NCBI GenBank assembly: GCA_946480655.1
Contig: CAMLKN010000045.1
Location: 1-13,154 of the forward strand
Direction: 5' to 3'
Origin: an uncultured Devosia sp.
GTDB taxonomy: Bacteria; Pseudomonadota; Alphaproteobacteria; Rhizobiales; Devosiaceae
Length of the DNA stretch: 13,154 nt
Positions 12,639 to 13,154 of this stretch are shown here, piece after piece. The notes beneath the pieces were generated by a model. It saw only the letters and a program-made list of their open reading frames with translations. It was not told the DNA's origin and made no database searches. How positions within the stretch are numbered: position 1 is the stretch's first letter; each line of letters begins with the position of its first letter. The position numbers and the translations under genes were made by a program.

Positions 12639-12654
12639 GCCCGGCATGCCGGGC
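12639..12654. repeat. 16-bp perfect palindrome in the leader of the permease gene
   Basis: GCCCGGCATGCCGGGC is its own reverse complement and can fold as a six-base-pair hairpin with a CATG loop. It lies 14 bases after the first stem-loop and about 100 bases before the permease start. It may act with that stem-loop on mRNA stability, or be chance in GC-rich DNA. The 161 bp between the two genes hold no other open frame I can support. Confidence 0.45.
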
Positions 12655-12751
12655 GCTCTCGGCCATGCGAAAGCATCCCTGAGGCCACCGAAAGACCGGT
12701 GTCGGCAAAGCGCGACGGACCACGGGGTCGTCGCTCCGAGCGGAGCATCAA

Positions 12752-13154
12752 ATGTTCGAAGTTATCTTCCTGCAATTTCTCAATGGGCTCGACAAGGGTG
12801 CAGCCTATGCACTCATCGCCCTTGGCCTGACCCTGGTCTTCGGAACACTGGGGGTCGTGAACTTTGCCCATGGGGCGCTGTTCATGCTCGGCGCGTTCTG
12901 CGCCGTCACATTCCGCCAGTTTCTGACCATGGAGACGGTCACGATCGATCCCACCAAGACCTCGCCCTGGGGCGCGCCGCTGGAAGTGCGCGAGCCTCTT
13001 GTCCAGGCCTGGTTCGGTGATTTCGGCGCGGTGCTCGTCAACTATTCGGTCCCCGTCTCAATCCTCATCACCATCCCGATCATGCTTCTGGTCGGCATCG
13101 CGCTGGAGCGCGGCATCATCAAGCACTTCTACAAGCGCCCGCATGCCGAGCAGA
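12752..13154 (+). CDS. Branched-chain amino acid/amide ABC transporter permease, LivH type (C-terminus outside window)
   Basis: The first 134 residues of an inner-membrane permease are visible. [44 protein letters not shown] is the hallmark N-terminus of LivH/UrtB-type HAAT permeases, with the conserved NFAHG at residues 37-41. A hydrophilic insertion (about residues 52-86, with [20 protein letters not shown]) separates the first helices and is longer than in E. coli LivH as I recall it. The next helices ([32 protein letters not shown]) match the family again. The ATG at 12752 follows GGAG by 6 bases. It is the second gene of the transporter operon, 161 bp after the binding-protein gene. The second permease and the two ATPases are expected beyond the window. 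Confidence 0.9.
   Translation, partial: MFEVIFLQFLNGLDKGAAYALIALGLTLVFGTLGVVNFAHGALFMLGAFCAVTFRQFLTMETVTIDPTKTSPWGAPLEVREPLVQAWFGDFGAVLVNYSVPVSILITIPIMLLVGIALERGIIKHFYKRPHAEQ

Noticed and set aside
11511..12647. Minus-strand open frame of 378 codons opposite the binding-protein gene
   Set aside because: It mirrors the strongly biased codons of a clear Peripla_BP_6 gene and has no recognisable domain.

Overview
The window is GC-rich, with tightly packed genes and no RNA genes, insertion sequences or CRISPR arrays that I can see. The gene set (FliK with a detached FlhB C-terminal-domain protein, an ScfR-type XRE regulator, a DUF2076 protein, a DUF1993 protein and a rhizobial-looking intergenic palindrome) points to an alphaproteobacterium. 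Hyphomicrobiales, perhaps a Devosia-like genus, is my best guess; this is inference from gene content, not a database match.

Left part (1-3600, all minus strand): a family-2 glycosyltransferase, then fliK overlapping a small FlhB-C-like gene by ATGA, then a DUF2076 gene cut by the window edge. fliK and its neighbour belong to flagellar hook-length control and export switching. Middle part (3786-5963): a secreted FecR-domain protein (+), a DUF1993 protein (-) and, divergent from it, a six-segment ion channel with a GFG filter and a C-terminal zinc ribbon (+).

Right part (5973-13154) looks like one signalling and uptake unit. On the minus strand, a single-domain response regulator, a 77-residue two-helix membrane protein and a 908-residue histidine kinase with an SLC5 (solute:sodium symporter-like) sensor overlap each other as an operon. 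Upstream of it on the same strand lies a 542-residue regulator of the short-chain fatty acyl (ScfR) type. Divergent from that regulator, across an AT-rich gap holding a perfect 20-bp palindrome, starts a branched-chain amino acid/amide-type ABC transporter: a Tat-exported binding protein, then a strong intercistronic stem-loop, then a LivH-like permease cut by the window end.

The main discovery candidate is inside the ScfR regulator. Between its HTH and acyl-CoA-regulator regions it carries a segment (residues about 136-195) that aligns without gaps to the HisKA (DHp) helix pair of the neighbouring histidine kinase, including the phospho-acceptor histidine position (H140 against H685). The adjacent response regulator has no output domain. 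A plausible model is that the SLC5 kinase phosphorylates the stand-alone receiver, which docks on the DHp-like module of the regulator and so links extracellular short-chain carbon sensing to intracellular acyl-CoA sensing. The alignment is seen in the sequence; the pathway is inference.
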